Assembly (NCBI GenBank): GCA_965178125.1
Contig: OZ237752.1
Coordinates: 496,001-560,000, forward strand
Source of the DNA: Bilabrum cf. latius
Taxonomy: Eukaryota; Bigyra: Bicosoecida; Bigyra; Bicosoecida
Direction of reading: 5' to 3'
Length of the DNA: 64,000 bases
Part shown: piece after piece, positions 1 through 10,912 of the stretch
How the letters are laid out: every line of letters starts with the position of its first letter
Numbering within the stretch: the first letter of the stretch is position 1
Notes under the pieces: generated by a model
Seen by the model: the letters and a program-made list of their open reading frames with translations, nothing else
Told to the model about the DNA's origin: nothing
Database searches by the model: none
Position numbers and translations under genes: made by a program

Positions 1-2
1 TC

Positions 3-563
3 GACACTCCCTACGGCAAGTTCGGCGTGGGCATCTGCTACGACATGCGCTTTCCCCAGCTCGCCGCCCTGCTCCGCTCCTCGGGTTGCCACTACATCGT
101 GTATCCAGGTGCATTCAACACCACCACGGGCCCCGCGCACTGGGAGCTCCTGCAGAGGGGACGTGCCTTGGACAACCAGTGCTACGTGCTGACTTGTTCC
201 CCAGCCAGGAACCCCGCGGCCAGCTACCACGCCTGGGGCCACAGCACCATCGTGGACCCTTGGGGCTCGGTGGTTGCAACCACCGGGCACGAGGAAGCCA
301 TGGTGGTCGCGGAGATCACCCCGGCTAAGGTCGAGGAGATCCGGAGCCAGATTCCCGTGGGGGTGCAGTGGCGCAGCGACCTCTACGCAACTGGCTGGAG
401 GGGCGCCGACGGAGGTGCCAAGGCCCTCGTGGCCCTGGAGCAAGAGAGGGCTGAGCTGGCGGCCGCAGCAGGGGCAGGGTCTGGGGACTCGGATGGGAGC
501 GGCCTGTCCGGGAGGAAGAGGAGCAAGGTGGAGGCGGCGGCAGGTGCCGCCGAGGGGCAGTGA
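3..563 (+). CDS. NIT2: omega-amidase / nitrilase-family hydrolase (NIT2-like), 3' part
   Basis: C-terminal part of a carbon-nitrogen hydrolase; the gene enters the window already in frame (first full codon at base 3). The reading frame shows [18 protein letters not shown], where the Cys at 36-38 is the catalytic nucleophile of the Glu-Lys-Cys triad, followed by [25 protein letters not shown] and [11 protein letters not shown], all characteristic of omega-amidase, which hydrolyses alpha-ketoglutaramate and alpha-ketosuccinamate. The Glu and Lys of the triad lie upstream or at the edge and cannot be fully checked. The last ~40 residues are a low-complexity Ala/Gly/Glu tail ending in a basic RKRSK patch, longer than in animal NIT2. 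Stop is TGA at 561-563; no TAG occurs in this part. A 14-bp minisatellite starts about 18 bp after the stop. Confidence 0.88.
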   Translation, partial: DTPYGKFGVGICYDMRFPQLAALLRSSGCHYIVYPGAFNTTTGPAHWELLQRGRALDNQCYVLTCSPARNPAASYHAWGHSTIVDPWGSVVATTGHEEAMVVAEITPAKVEEIRSQIPVGVQWRSDLYATGWRGADGGAKALVALEQERAELAAAAGAGSGDSDGSGLSGRKRSKVEAAAGAAEGQ

Positions 564-581
564 AGCAGTGTCTCGATCGAG

Positions 582-922
582 GATGGGAGGGATGCGATGG
601 GAGGGATGCGATGGGAGGGATGCGATGGGAGGGATGCGATGGGAGGGATGCGATGGGAGGGATGCGATGGGAGGGATGCGATGGGAGGGATGCGATGGGA
701 GGGATGCGATGGGAGGGATGCGATGGGAGGGATGCGATGGGAGGGATGCGATGGGAGGGATGCGATGGGAGGGATGCGATGGGAGGGATGCGATGGGAGG
801 GATGCGATGGGAGGGATGCGATGGGAGGGATGCGATGGGAGGGATGCGATGGGAGGGATGCGATGGGAGGGATGCGATGGGAGGGATGCGATGGGAGGGA
901 TGCGATGGGAGGGATGCGATGG
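582..922. repeat. 14-bp minisatellite, about 24 copies
   Basis: Unit gggagggatgcgat repeated with essentially no divergence, directly after the NIT2 stop codon, so probably in its 3' UTR. Because 14 is not a multiple of 3 every frame stays open over the block, giving long spurious ORFs on both strands; I do not call a gene here. Bases 923-1097 up to the next gene show nothing I recognise. Confidence 0.95.
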
Positions 923-1097
923 ATGGCCGACCTGATCGAGATAGGGAAGGAGGAGCCCCCGCATATACTATCGAGAGCGGTGTTGCACAAAGAACAGCAT
1001 GCAATTGTCATGTTATTTCATGCTGGCATCTATCGTAAACTGATCGCATGCATGCACACGATTCTTTTTCCCTGATTCTTTCGTGGCAATCTTGTCG

Positions 1098-2482
1098 TCA
1101 GCCTCGCTTCCTCGCACCTCCAGACAGAGCCTCCGCGTTCTCCTCGGCAAAGTCTTTCAGCGTGCGGGGAGGCCTACCCAGCAGCCGCTCCACATCGCTA
1201 GTCAGCTCGCCCGCTAGCCCGGCGCGCGCAGTACCGTAGATCGCCGCGGTCACGCCAACATACGCCAAGGGGTCCCCCTACCTGACTCTGTGCATGACGA
1301 AGCCCAGCATGCCCGGGTCCTCGTACCTGTGGGGCACGCCCGTCGCTCCCTATAGGCTGCTCGCAACCTGACCGTAGGTGAGACTTTCTGGGCCGGTGAG
1401 GTCGTATGCTTTGCCTGCGTGCTCCTCCGGGTGCAACAAGGCCTGGGATGCCACGGCAGCGATGTCCTCAGCATCCACGAAGCTCGTCTTGCCCTCGGCG
1501 GCAGGAACCCGGATCACTCGCCCGCCGACTGAGCTCGTGTCGTCTGCGCGAAAAAAGGGGGCAGTGGCGTGTGATACTCTTCCGATGGAATATTAATTCC
1601 AGCGCGGACAAAGGACTGCGAGCTAACGTGCTGGGCCGTGGTCGAATGAGTGAACCACTGGCAGCGACACGCCCCGCAAAGCCTCACTCTCTACGTGTGG
1701 CCCAAGCAAGTTCTGCATGAAAAAGCTGGGCCGGAGCATCGTGAACGTTGGAGTAGTTGCATTGAATGGACCCGGCTGCGCGGCTGCGCTAGAATATCCG
1801 CTGCTGGGTCTATTTCTGTCGCTGCTGAATGCCGCGTTCATCCAGCCTGCCACGCCGTCGTGGGCTCGTCGCATCGAATCGCCAACACCATCGATATTGA
1901 CCGGCTCCTAGCCGCCCCCAAGATCTATGAGAGCATCTTCAATGGGCTTATGCGGCACTACCGGTATGTTCTAGATGCCTAGGAGGCTCAAGAATACAAA
2001 GTGCTGAATCCCTGCAGATCGCATGGCCCGGACTGCCGGAACAACGTCTCTTTGCGTGTTGGACAAGTGTGGTGGGCGCATCAAGAAGACTCTATCGACA
2101 CCATTAAAAGCAGCTTCCCAAGTTGACTTGTCGGTGAAGTCAAAGTGCCGTGATTCTGCGTTTGATGGATGGCTCGTCGAGCTGCTGGAATCATTCCGCG
2201 TGGCACAAGCCCTAATCACGCGGGTTTCCCCAAGACTATCTGCCAGCAAGTTGCTAACAACTCTTGTTCCCACATTTCCGGTCGCTCCTGCGGCGACTCA
2301 AGGGTTTTTGGGGGGTGATTCGAAGCGAGTTGCCGTTCGCTGATGGGGATGGATCAGTCGCAAGTCAGCCCAGCCTTACCGGTCACAAGGATGCTTGCGT
2401 GCCTTATCGGGCGTCCAGAGGTTTTGATACAAAGCGATCGTCTCACTGCTATGCCGATTGCGCCACTTTTGCGAGATAGCAT
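1098..2482 (-). CDS. NmrA-like atypical short-chain dehydrogenase (NAD(P)-binding), with introns
   Basis: Exon 1 (2482-2380) starts at ATG and gives a basic N-terminus MLSRKSGAIGIAVRR, a possible mitochondrial presequence, then ILVTG. A 92-nt GT-AG intron (2379-2288) joins it to GATGNVGTRVV, completing the TGATGNVG dinucleotide-binding loop. Exon 2 carries VFLMRPP, FVFLSLLG, NIPVVPHKPIE and TMLRPSFFMQNLL. A 144-nt intron (1687-1544; donor GTGAGG, polypyrimidine acceptor) leads to the last exon with GKTSFVDAEDIAAVA, YDLTGPESLTYGQVA and DVERLLGRPPRTLKDFA, closing at TGA 1098-1100. A further intron of roughly 130 nt between PHKPIE and TMLRP is likely but its borders are uncertain (GTCAAT...GCGCAG is one candidate). 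In-frame TAG at 1971, 1350 and 1278; the first sits where relatives commonly have E or Q (GVE/GVQ before the N..VPH motif). Substrate unknown; the family also contains redox-sensing regulators. Confidence 0.8.
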
Positions 2483-2615
2483 ATCAACGGATGGCTAAGC
2501 GATCCTAAAGCCTGCCCTAGTGGTCGCTTAGGATGACGAGCAGCTTCGCAACGCGTGCATGCGGCCAGGACGACACGCTGCGATACAGCCACACATGTTA
2601 TGTCGGTACGTCAAT

Positions 2616-4178
2616 TCATGTTCGGGCACGTTTCTCAGCCGCCCCGCTCCCACCTCCCGCCCCGGCTCCTCCCTTCCTCCCGGCGCTCCTCCCGCGCTTG
2701 CTCCCCACCGCTGCAGCAGACCCACCCGCCCCAGCCCCACCGCCAGCAGCATCCTCCCTACCGACGGCCAGAGTAGGTCTCTTTACGTGGATAAAGCGCT
2801 CCACGTCCGTCCAAAACTTGCCTACCTGCTACGAATCCGAGTGCCTGGTGGACCTCTGGATGGGCAAGGGCGTCAGCGCCCACCGTCGCACGCAATTCGG
2901 TGTGTCCGCCCCGGCGTAATACATGTGAAACCCAGCCACGCGGTCGAACACCTCCGCGGGAGTGACGTCAGGTCTCCCCGCCTGCCTCCCCCACCTCCAC
3001 CCCTTGAACTGCCAGTCGGCCCCCAGGGCGAACACGGCCACGATCTTGCCCCAGTCCCCAGACCGGAACTGCTGCACCGAGTCCACCACGTAGTACTTCC
3101 GGTTATACCCCGTCCTCGCGTCCTGTCGGAATATCTCCAGCTTTGACGGCCGCGGAGCCGCCCCAAAGGCGGCCTTTGCCTCTGCAGGGGGCACGAACCT
3201 GCCCTCCTGCAGCAGCTGCTTGGCGTTGTACATGTTCACAAGGCTCGTGGTGGAGGCCGGGACGATGATGACGGGGGTACCGCGAGGACCCTTTTCCGTC
3301 CGTGTTGCGGCCGCGGCAGCGGCGGTCGCGCGAGTGTTGCTGAAGCGGCCACGGAGCTGCTGCTGCAAGGCCGCCGCGGCGGCCGTCTGTCCTGCCGCCC
3401 TAGCCTGATCGGCGGCTTGCTTGGTGGCCGCAGCCGAGGCTTTGGCCATGGCTCGCTGCGCCTCCTCCTCCTTGTGGTGGAACTGGGCAAACACAAAGTC
3501 GCGCAGGTAGGTCCCCCTCGGGTTGGGCGCGTCCAGCACCGTGTTCCGGGTTAGCCAGAGCTGCTCGCCCGCCCGCGCCATGAGCGCGAGGCACGAAGGG
3601 TCGTCGTCGCTCCAGGACTCGCCCGCGGCGGCGGCGGAGGAGGAGGAAGAAGACGATGACGATGACGATCGGGAGGGTGCTGCTGCGGAGCCTGTCCCGT
3701 TCGAGCTGGCAGAGGACTTGCTTGGAGTCCCTGCAGGAACCGTGGGGCCGCCGGTGCCTGCTCCGCTGGATGGTCCCGAGCCAGGCTCTACGATGACTTT
3801 GCTGGAAGCAGCTTCGGCCGCCAGTTCCAATACTTTCTTTTGATCAATTATGTCCGATGCTGCCGAGGTTCCTTTCAAGAAGCTGATGATTGCTGGCTGC
3901 TACGCAATGGTCGGCAGCTGCTAGCCCCCGCCCACAAGCTGCAATTTCATTGCTTCTTTCATTAGGACCCCGACACCTTGGCCCTACATGCTATAAACGA
4001 GCCAAATGGCCCCCAAAGTAAACTGCTGATTCTTCTTCGGATCAACGATTGGAGTTGGGAGCTGCAAGGGGTATCCTATACGAGCGCCATCCGCTACAGT
4101 CATCACCAGCTTGTCTCCCTCCACGCCGACCGGCAGCTTCGATACAACACATGATCGCAACAGATTGACAGCCTCCAT
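2616..4178 (-). CDS. CDC73: CDC73/parafibromin, Paf1 complex subunit
   Basis: One uninterrupted exon of 520 residues if TAG is sense, close to the ~530 of animal parafibromin. The N-terminus MEAVNLLRSCVVSKLPV..GDKLVM matches the CDC73 N-domain, with FTLGAIWLVYSM and PAIISFLKG further on. The C-terminal Ras-like domain is clear: PVIIVPASTTSLVNMYNAK, LLQEGRFVPP, YYVVDSVQQF, GDWGKIVAVFALG, WQFKGW, VAGFHMYY. After a TAG at 2829 the frame goes on QVGKFWTDVERFIHVK, the conserved FW..L.RF end of the family, then a Gly/Ala/Arg tail to TGA at 2616-2618. TAG codons at 3984, 3921, 3900 and 2829; the last one separates the Ras-like domain from its own conserved end, strong evidence that it is translated. 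Acts in transcription elongation and histone modification with RNA polymerase II. Transcribed divergently from the ankyrin gene. Confidence 0.88.
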
Positions 4179-4335
4179 TGCTTTGGTTCGGAATTCAAAT
4201 CGGGCCCAAGGCTAATTTCGGTGAAGTTGTGAATCCGGGTTTGTCGTTTAAACCGCGCCTTACATTGGTCAAGCGCCGAACTTTCTTCGACCTTTCGCGG
4301 AAGCAGCACCGAACTCACTTCAATCTTCAGCAAGC
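4179..4335. promoter_or_regulatory. divergent promoter region, CDC73 / ankyrin gene
   Basis: Only 157 bp separate the two start codons on opposite strands, so both promoters and 5' UTRs must fit here. I see no TATA box I would defend. Confidence 0.5.
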
Positions 4336-5700
4336 ATGGGGTCATCCCTGTCATCACGCGTCCTCGAAGCAATCAAAACTAACGATTCGGAGAAATTGAG
4401 AATAGCACTCCAGTCTGTGCCGCACGGGGACCAGTCTGTGCTCGGAGTGGCTGACACTACTGATCGTGGTCGAACGCCTCTAATTTTAGCTGCAAGGTCT
4501 GGAAACGGGTACGCGGTGGCATTGCTTCTCATGCACGGTGCCAATCCTAATGAAGCCGACGAGTTACTTGCCACCCCGCTGCACTATGCCCAAACTGCGA
4601 GCACAGTGGGCCAGCTGCTTGGGGCAGGCGCCAATCCGAACGCAAGAAACAAATTTTGGGCGACTCCGTTGTCCTTATGCATTGGGGAGGGCAATTATGA
4701 AAAGGCTAAATCTCTCGTCTTGTCGGGGGCAAAGCTGAACGTCGTAGATAAGCGCGGCTGGTCACCGCTTGACTGCGCTCTGCACTGGGAGCAAAACTTG
4801 GACGATCCTCATACCGGCACGCTCGGTCAGAGGCATGCCGCTGACTGGTTAAGAAGGCAAGGAGCTTTGTCGGCACATTTTGAAAGGTCGGACATCTCGT
4901 TGTTCGAAGTAGCTCCGGCTGATTTGGGCTTGCGACCACCGCCGGGTGCATGGACAGCACCACCAGCAGGCGGTGCCGCCGGGCTGGGAGTCCCCGTGAC
5001 GATCACGAACTCGGGTCCATCTGCCAGTGGAGATATCAAGCGAGCCGATGCCGACGGTGGTACATATGCTGCAGGGGCGGCTGGACCGGATGATGGCACT
5101 GCTGGCACTGCCGCCGCCGCCGGGTACGAGGAGGGGATGTCGCTGCTTGCGACCAAGTACGAGGCGATGAGGGCCGCAGGAGACATCCCCGGGGGACTTG
5201 GGGACAGCGCGCCACCCGCAGGCAAGGCTGCCGCAGGAGGGTCTGCAGGCGAAGCGCACGGTATGGAGCCGCCCAAAGCGCCGCAGCCCAGTGCACCCGT
5301 TGCGCCGACGGCCCCGCCAGACTCTTTGGAGCTCGGTGGTGCAGCGTCTGCGCCTCAGCCCGCGGCCTTGTCTGCGGATGCGGTTTTGGACGGGTGGATC
5401 GGGGTGGTGCGCTCGAGCTCCAGCCCCGAGGGGGTGTGCTTCGCGCTCGATGCACTGAGGGCACATTGCGATTCCGGGTCCGAGATAGGGGAGAGGGTCA
5501 GGAGCGAGGATGCGAGGGGGCGGCTGGTGGAGGCGGGGCTGGAGAGGCGAGCCCGGGGGGAGGAGCAGTGGCCCGCGGAGTGCGCCACTCGGTTCGGCGC
5601 CTTGCTATGTGCGATCGACGAGCACAAGGTGCGACCGGTGTACGCGCCGGCCATGCCGACACCTGCAGCGCCGCCGGCTCCCGTGCCACCAGCCTCATGA
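4336..5700 (+). CDS. ankyrin-repeat protein, predicted N-myristoylated
   Basis: 454 residues from ATG 4336 to TGA 5698-5700, with no in-frame TAG. The N-terminus MGSSLSSRV fits the N-myristoylation signal (Gly2, Ser6), suggesting membrane attachment. Residues ~35-160 hold about four ankyrin repeats: GRTPLILAARSGNGYAVALLL..GANPNEAD, ATPLHYAQTASTVGQLLGAGANPNAR, ATPLSLCIGEGNYEKAKSLVLSGAKLNV, GWSPLDCAL. A Pro/Ala/Gly-rich, probably disordered stretch follows, then a helical C-terminal part beginning near DAVLDGWIGVV and ending in a Pro-rich tail. Ankyrin repeats bind proteins; the partner cannot be told. Confidence 0.82.
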   Translation: MGSSLSSRVLEAIKTNDSEKLRIALQSVPHGDQSVLGVADTTDRGRTPLILAARSGNGYAVALLLMHGANPNEADELLATPLHYAQTASTVGQLLGAGANPNARNKFWATPLSLCIGEGNYEKAKSLVLSGAKLNVVDKRGWSPLDCALHWEQNLDDPHTGTLGQRHAADWLRRQGALSAHFERSDISLFEVAPADLGLRPPPGAWTAPPAGGAAGLGVPVTITNSGPSASGDIKRADADGGTYAAGAAGPDDGTAGTAAAAGYEEGMSLLATKYEAMRAAGDIPGGLGDSAPPAGKAAAGGSAGEAHGMEPPKAPQPSAPVAPTAPPDSLELGGAASAPQPAALSADAVLDGWIGVVRSSSSPEGVCFALDALRAHCDSGSEIGERVRSEDARGRLVEAGLERRARGEEQWPAECATRFGALLCAIDEHKVRPVYAPAMPTPAAPPAPVPPAS

Positions 5701-6082
5701 ACCATGATTCGAACGTGCTGCGATGCATGGTCCGCTGCGATGGTAATAAGCCGTGCTGGCGTGCCCGGGGTAAGAAACCGGTTGGACAGGACACATGGCA
5801 TCATGGCATGAGACAAGCGTTTCCAGAGCTTTCAATTACGTGCTGCCGACATGGTTGCTTGAATTGCGCTGCAATTGAATGCAATTACTATAATTGAAAG
5901 ATAAAGATAAAATCTGCGATGCACGACGCTGGCGGAGCAGCCGGACCAAGACAAGAGAAACACCTGCCTTGCGACTGGCAAACCCACAAATTTCAAGAGG
6001 ATAAGACTTGTTACATATGAGTGCCTCTGCACACGAGTGGTGGTGAGATATACTGGCTCCTCCTGCACGTAGCTGCAAATGA
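5701..6082. other. region without a supported gene
   Basis: AT-richer than its surroundings with short interrupted frames only. Probably the 3' flank of the ankyrin gene and the 5' flank or undetected first exon of the SH2 gene. Confidence 0.5.
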
Positions 6083-8157
6083 TACCAACCAGTGATACCT
6101 CCACATGAAGGTCTGTTCTCGAGCACGCCTTGTTGCAGGCGCCGACTTGTTGGGGACTCAGCAAACGTTCCAAGTGAAGTACTCGCCAATATTTTGATTG
6201 GGAAGTCATATGTCCCTGATGGACTGCATATAGCTCACATACAGGCGATCTGCTCAGGGTTGATCGGGCAAACTACCGAAGGTTCTGCCTCGTCTATCTC
6301 CAGGGACTCCGTAAGGATACAAAAAAGATACTGAATACTGATTGTCTCTTTCGTTTTACTACGGTGTGCTTGCGAACCCAGTGTCAGCCAGCTACTCCGC
6401 TTCCCATCTCGCAGTTCGTCCAATTCTGTGGCGTATTTGGGACCGAGGGCGATATGCTGCGCGCTGCTGCCGCGTTGCTGTTGCCTGCTGAGGACCCACA
6501 GGCCCATCATCCCTGTAATGTGGCCATGACTCGGCTGGGTAGGCTTCCAATCTGCCCGCCGCACTGGTGGAGACCCGATATGGATGGACGCAGCGTAGCG
6601 AGCAAGGTTCGCAGCAATGATAGCCAGTATGTCTTCGATGGCGCATTTTTGCTACGTTACTCCAGCGCGCCCGGGATGCTGGCTGTAGACTACCTGAAGA
6701 CGAGTGCAGGTGGAGCCCTGCAGCACCACAAGACCTAGATCAAGCAAGACAGGGCTGGCCGCTTGTGCGTGTCAGTCCGAAGCGGGAGGGGCGAAGAAAC
6801 GAGGACAGGAACCGTCCCAGAGCTCATCCGATCGCTGGGCACGCATGCCCTGCGGGTGCCCATGGGAGGGAGGCCTCGCTGGTGCATCGACAAGCATTCG
6901 CTGCCCGCTGTGGCGGGCAGTTCCGCAGATCGCGCGGCGCCGGCCGTTGGTCATGACGAGGGCGCCCCCAGCGGGTATGATGCCGTTGATGAGGCCGATC
7001 TCATTGTCAGGGACTCGCCTTCGAGCACAGAAGCGGGGGCTCAAGGCGCAGGTGCAGCCGCAGTGCGTGGCTCCGGATACACGGAAGCGGAAGAAAGCTG
7101 GGGAAGTGTAGTAGCTCAGGCGTCGTCATCAGGAGGGGCGGCGATCGGAAATGGTTCTCAGGGCACAGGGCCCGCCGCGTCGTCAGCAGCACCAGCGCAG
7201 CACGACCTGCGGCCTCTACCGGCCACCCTCGGGAGCAGCACAGGGACCCATGACCCGGAAATGCGTAGGTGCCTTTCGGATGGGAGCAGGGAACAGGGTG
7301 TAACGAACCCGATAGATGCAGCGTTCCCCATCCAGGGGGGTGACGATGGCGTGTATGACATGGCACAGCCAGCTCGAGACCGCTAGCAAGACGTGCTTGT
7401 GACAACCCCGGGAGGCCCTCATCATGGGGCTTCTGTCGGTCGTGCTGGTGCTGGTGCTGGTGCTGGTGCTGGTGCCGGTGCCGGTGCTGGTGCTGGTGCT
7501 GGCTGTGGTGCGAGACCAGCCTACGAGGACTACGGTGAGGATGAGCAAGAGGGCGGGGGTGCTGCCACAGCTGCGGATGAGACTGCGAGGCATGCAGAGC
7601 CTGCTTCGGGGGCATACGGCGACTTTGAAGGGGATGCTGCTGGCAGCAATAGCCAGGCAGCTCCATCGTCAGCGCAGCAGCCGGCTCGGCTGGGATCGGC
7701 GGCTTACAACGATTTTGACGAAGGCAGCGCGGAAGTGGACAGGGGAGCCATGCCTCAAGGTGCGCAGGGACCGAGAGCTGGGCCGGGGGCAGGCACGAGC
7801 GTCACAAGGGTGCAATTGGCTGGAGCTGGACCAGGTGCGCCGAGGTCAGGAGCCCCTCCAGTGCAGCGCGTGAGCAGCTTGGCCGAAGAGGTACCGACCG
7901 GCACCCACCGACAAGCAAGCGCCGATTCGTATGGCGACTTTGAAGCGGGTTCAGGTGGGGTACTGATCACGGCAGGCAGAGGGACTGGGCCACCGCAGGC
8001 TCTCCGACAAGGGACGGCGGCGAGCTATGGCGACTTTGATGCGGGGCAGCTAAGTGGTGACTCGAACCTGGCTCAGGTGACCATGGCACGGCAGGCCTCT
8101 GAGGATCCGCCCTTGGGCGGCTCTGCCATCGACCAGTACCAGGGGTTCGAGTCGTGA
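6083..8157 (+). CDS. SH2-domain protein with repeated YGDF motifs (5' end unresolved)
   Basis: A long frame from 6415 to TGA 8155-8157 crosses TAG at 6736 and 7384. It opens with FVQFCGVFGTEGDML and carries an SH2 core: VFDGAFLLRYSSAPGMLAVDYL, where FLLRYS is the phosphotyrosine-binding FLVR motif, then LQHHKT-TAG-IKQD, the betaD strand. A Gly-Ala run (~7440-7510) is followed by at least four spaced motifs: AYGDFEGD, AYNDFDEG, SYGDFEAG, SYGDFDAG, plus degenerate AYEDYGED and DQYQGFES. A likely upstream exon ends at 6310 (donor GTAAGG; acceptor ctcgcag at 6414, 104-nt intron) and its frame is open from 6083, but no ATG is found there, so a further 5' exon is expected. The repeated tyrosines next to an SH2 domain suggest a phosphorylatable scaffold; that is inference. 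Confidence 0.65.
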
Positions 8158-8936
8158 TCCAGCCACATGTTCGGAGCGCGAAGACGGGCTATGTGAGTAG
8201 TCTAACGCTCCTGGTGGTGTCTTTAGCTTAGGATGCCGTGTATTTTGGACTGGACTAACCAGATGCTGCCACTTCGATCAACACTGATACGGATCCGGTC
8301 TGATCCGGATTCCGGATTCCGGATTGAGTTAGCGAGTCACTGAGATCACAGATCCCCGCCACGCCTGGAAGTGGCCGCAACGAAGGAAGCATTGCACCTG
8401 CCGCCGACCTTTGGCCAAGACTAGCAGCAGGAAAAATGGTTGGGCTGGTCTGCGGCGCTGCTGACGGAGCAGCGGCCGCCCGCATCCCGCCAGACGCTTC
8501 CGAATTAGGCCGACTTTTGGACGCTGCCCAACGCGCAGCGCGCACTGATCCCTGATCCGAGTCACTCGTCACCCACACGCCCACAACACCTCCGCCTGCA
8601 CGGCCTGTGCCCCCCCCCCCCCTCGTAATCCGCCTTATCAACCAAATGACCCCAACAATCATCTCCTCCTCCACTACTCCCTCACCCGCTAGGTGAACCG
8701 TCACCCCTCTCTACTCCGCCCTCACCCCCCTTTCGCCCACCCCTAGCCGCCGTTCATGCTCGCACCTCACTGACCTAGCCTCATCACCGCGCTTTCTACT
8801 CCGCTTTGCTGCGTCGCATCTGGTCCTGCACCTCGAGCGGGTAGTGCGCCCGACGATAAACCTCAAAGACCCCATTGGTTTGACCTACGATCTTGCTAGC
8901 TGCATTGTCTACCCAATAAACTACGTATCAGCAGCA
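8158..8936. other. convergent intergenic region, no gene seen
   Basis: Lies between the 3' ends of the SH2 and zinc-finger genes. Contains a short direct repeat of the type gatccggattccgg (about 8292-8325) and a C10 homopolymer near 8612. Reading frames are interrupted by TGA and TAA. Confidence 0.6.
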
Positions 8937-10595
8937 TCAGTCACAAATCTACATGTGCCTCTTGAGACTGCCTGCCTCCCCGAATGACTTGCCGCACACG
9001 CTGCACTCGTGCTTGCGCTCGCCCAGGTGCACCACTGACATGTGCGTCTTGAGACTGCCTGCCTGCCCAAATGACTTGCCGCACACGCTGCACTCGTGCT
9101 TGCGCTCGCCCAGGTGCACCACTGACATGTGCGTCTTGAGATGACCTGCCTGACCAAATGACTTGCCGCACATGCTGCACTCGTGCTTGCGCTCGCCCAG
9201 ATGCACCACAGACATGTGCCTCTTGAGACTGCCTGCCTGCCCGAATGACTTGCCGCACATGCTGCACTCGTGCTTGCGCTACCCCAGGTGCACCACTGAC
9301 ATGTGCCTCTTGAGACTGCCTGCCATTCCAAATGACTTGCCGCACACACTGCACTCGTGCTTGCGCTATCCCAGGTGCACCACGGACATGTGCGTATTGA
9401 GATTGCCTGCCATCCCAAATGACTTGCCGCACACGCTGCACTCGTGCTTGCGCTCGCCATGATGCACCACAGACATGTGCGTCTTGAGACTGCATGCCAC
9501 CCCGAATGACTTGCCGCACACGCTGCACTCGTGCTTGCGCTCGCCATGATGCACCACTGACATGTGCCTCTTGAGATGGCCTGCCTGCCCAAATGACTTG
9601 CCGCACACGCTGCACTCGTGCTTGCGCTCGCCCAGGTGCACCACTGACATGTGCTTCTTGATATTGCCTGCTTCCGCAAATGACTTGCCGCACACGCTGC
9701 ATGCATGCTTGCGCTCGCCCAGGTGCACCACGGACATGTGCCTCTTGAGATGGCCTGCCATCCCAAATGACTTGCCGCACACGCTGCACTCGTGCTTGCG
9801 CTATCCCAGGTGCACCACAGACATGTGCGTCTTGAGACTGCTTGCCACCCCAAATGACTTGCCGCACACGCTGCACTCGTGCTTGCGCTCGCCCAGGTGC
9901 ACCACTGACATGTGCGTCTTGAGACTGCTTGCCTGCCCAAATGACTTGCCGCACACGCTGCACTCGTGCTTGCGCTCGCCCAGGTGCACCACTGACATGT
10001 GCGTCTTGAGACTGCTTGCCTGCCCAAATGACTTGCCGCACACGCTGCACTCGTGCTTGCGCTCGCCATGATTCGTCACAGATACAGGTCGCCTCAAGCT
10101 CTGCATTGACCCCAGCACATTGCCGCTTTCGCGCTTCTCCTCTCCTATTGGCAAACCCTAGCCTCCCTTCCCCTTCCGTTTCTTTACCCTTGCCCTCTAC
10201 TAGTCAGGCTCGCTATCACCGCCAGACTGCTCGTGTCGGCTGCGCTTCTGGCCAGCCGAGGCACTGCCAGCGCCCCCTGTGCCTGCTTTCAGACTCGCCT
10301 GCATTATCGATGGCACCATGCTATGCGACATCAAGCTGCCGGCTGCTTCCGAAACGCCGGTTGCAGCACCAAATCGACGTCCTGCACTTGCTCCAGCCTC
10401 AAGAGACCGAGCCTTCTCCTTCCCACCTGTGCCATACCTGCGCTGCAGTCCACTCGGTCTCGATATAACCAATGCACCAGACCGGCCAAGATCACCGGAA
10501 GCGCCCGTCTCCTTTCCACTCGCATTGCTTGAGTCACTGTCACTGTCGCTCACGAGGTCGATGACTTCGTCGGACTTCGATCTGCTAAGCGCCAT
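8937..10595 (-). CDS. C2H2 zinc-finger protein with 13 tandem fingers
   Basis: 552 residues from ATG at 10595 to TGA at 8937-8939, crossing TAG at 10200, about 10158, 9801, 9366, 9279 and 8949. The N-terminus has DEVIDLVSDSDSDSS, a good SUMO-interacting motif with acidic/serine flank, then a Ser/Ala/Gly-rich stretch and a basic patch RARVKKRKGKGG, a likely nuclear localisation signal. From about residue 175 the unit HECSVCGKSFGQA..LK.HMSVVHLGERK repeats every 28 residues; the 13th finger lacks its second His and ends the protein. The linker HLGERK(H) replaces the classical TGEKP. In three linkers the Glu codon GAG is TAG, where Gln is the usual alternative in such linkers. Fingers differ mostly at helix positions. 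Probably a nuclear DNA- or RNA-binding regulator. Confidence 0.85.
8952..10068. repeat. 84-bp coding tandem repeat of the zinc-finger array
   Basis: Thirteen units of 84 bp, one per finger plus linker. Units differ by few substitutions, chiefly in the finger-helix codons, suggesting recent expansion or homogenisation. Confidence 0.9.
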
Positions 10596-10912
10596 CTTCG
10601 ATGATGTATAAACAAACCTATATGCTTACTTCGCACAGGTCCGAGGACCAGACGCAACACGCGAGCAGACGCCGCCCTGAATGACGGCCACCGAGAAGCC
10701 ACTTTGTGTGCGGCCGAACTCCAGACGCTGACCAAATTTGCCCAAAGGAAAGGAATCGGCAAGAACACGATCAAAGATCTCTCAAGCCAACTGTTGGTGA
10801 TACTATCAACACAACCAAGTGTCCTAGAGTGAGATAAATTGATAGAGCGCGCCTAGTTGTTCAAACTACACGCTACCCGCCGAAGGCTCCAGTACCCAGT
10901 ATCAGTAAGGAC
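10596..10912. other. region without a supported gene
   Basis: 5' flank of the zinc-finger gene and left edge of the LINE remains. No convincing frame on either strand. Confidence 0.4.

Noticed and set aside
274-1075. Long frames on both strands over the 14-bp repeat
   Set aside because: Repeat artefact; the same peptide cycle appears in all frames.
8921-10071. Alternative long frames over the zinc-finger array on both strands
   Set aside because: Only one frame places Cys/Cys/His/His correctly and continues upstream into the N-terminal domain.
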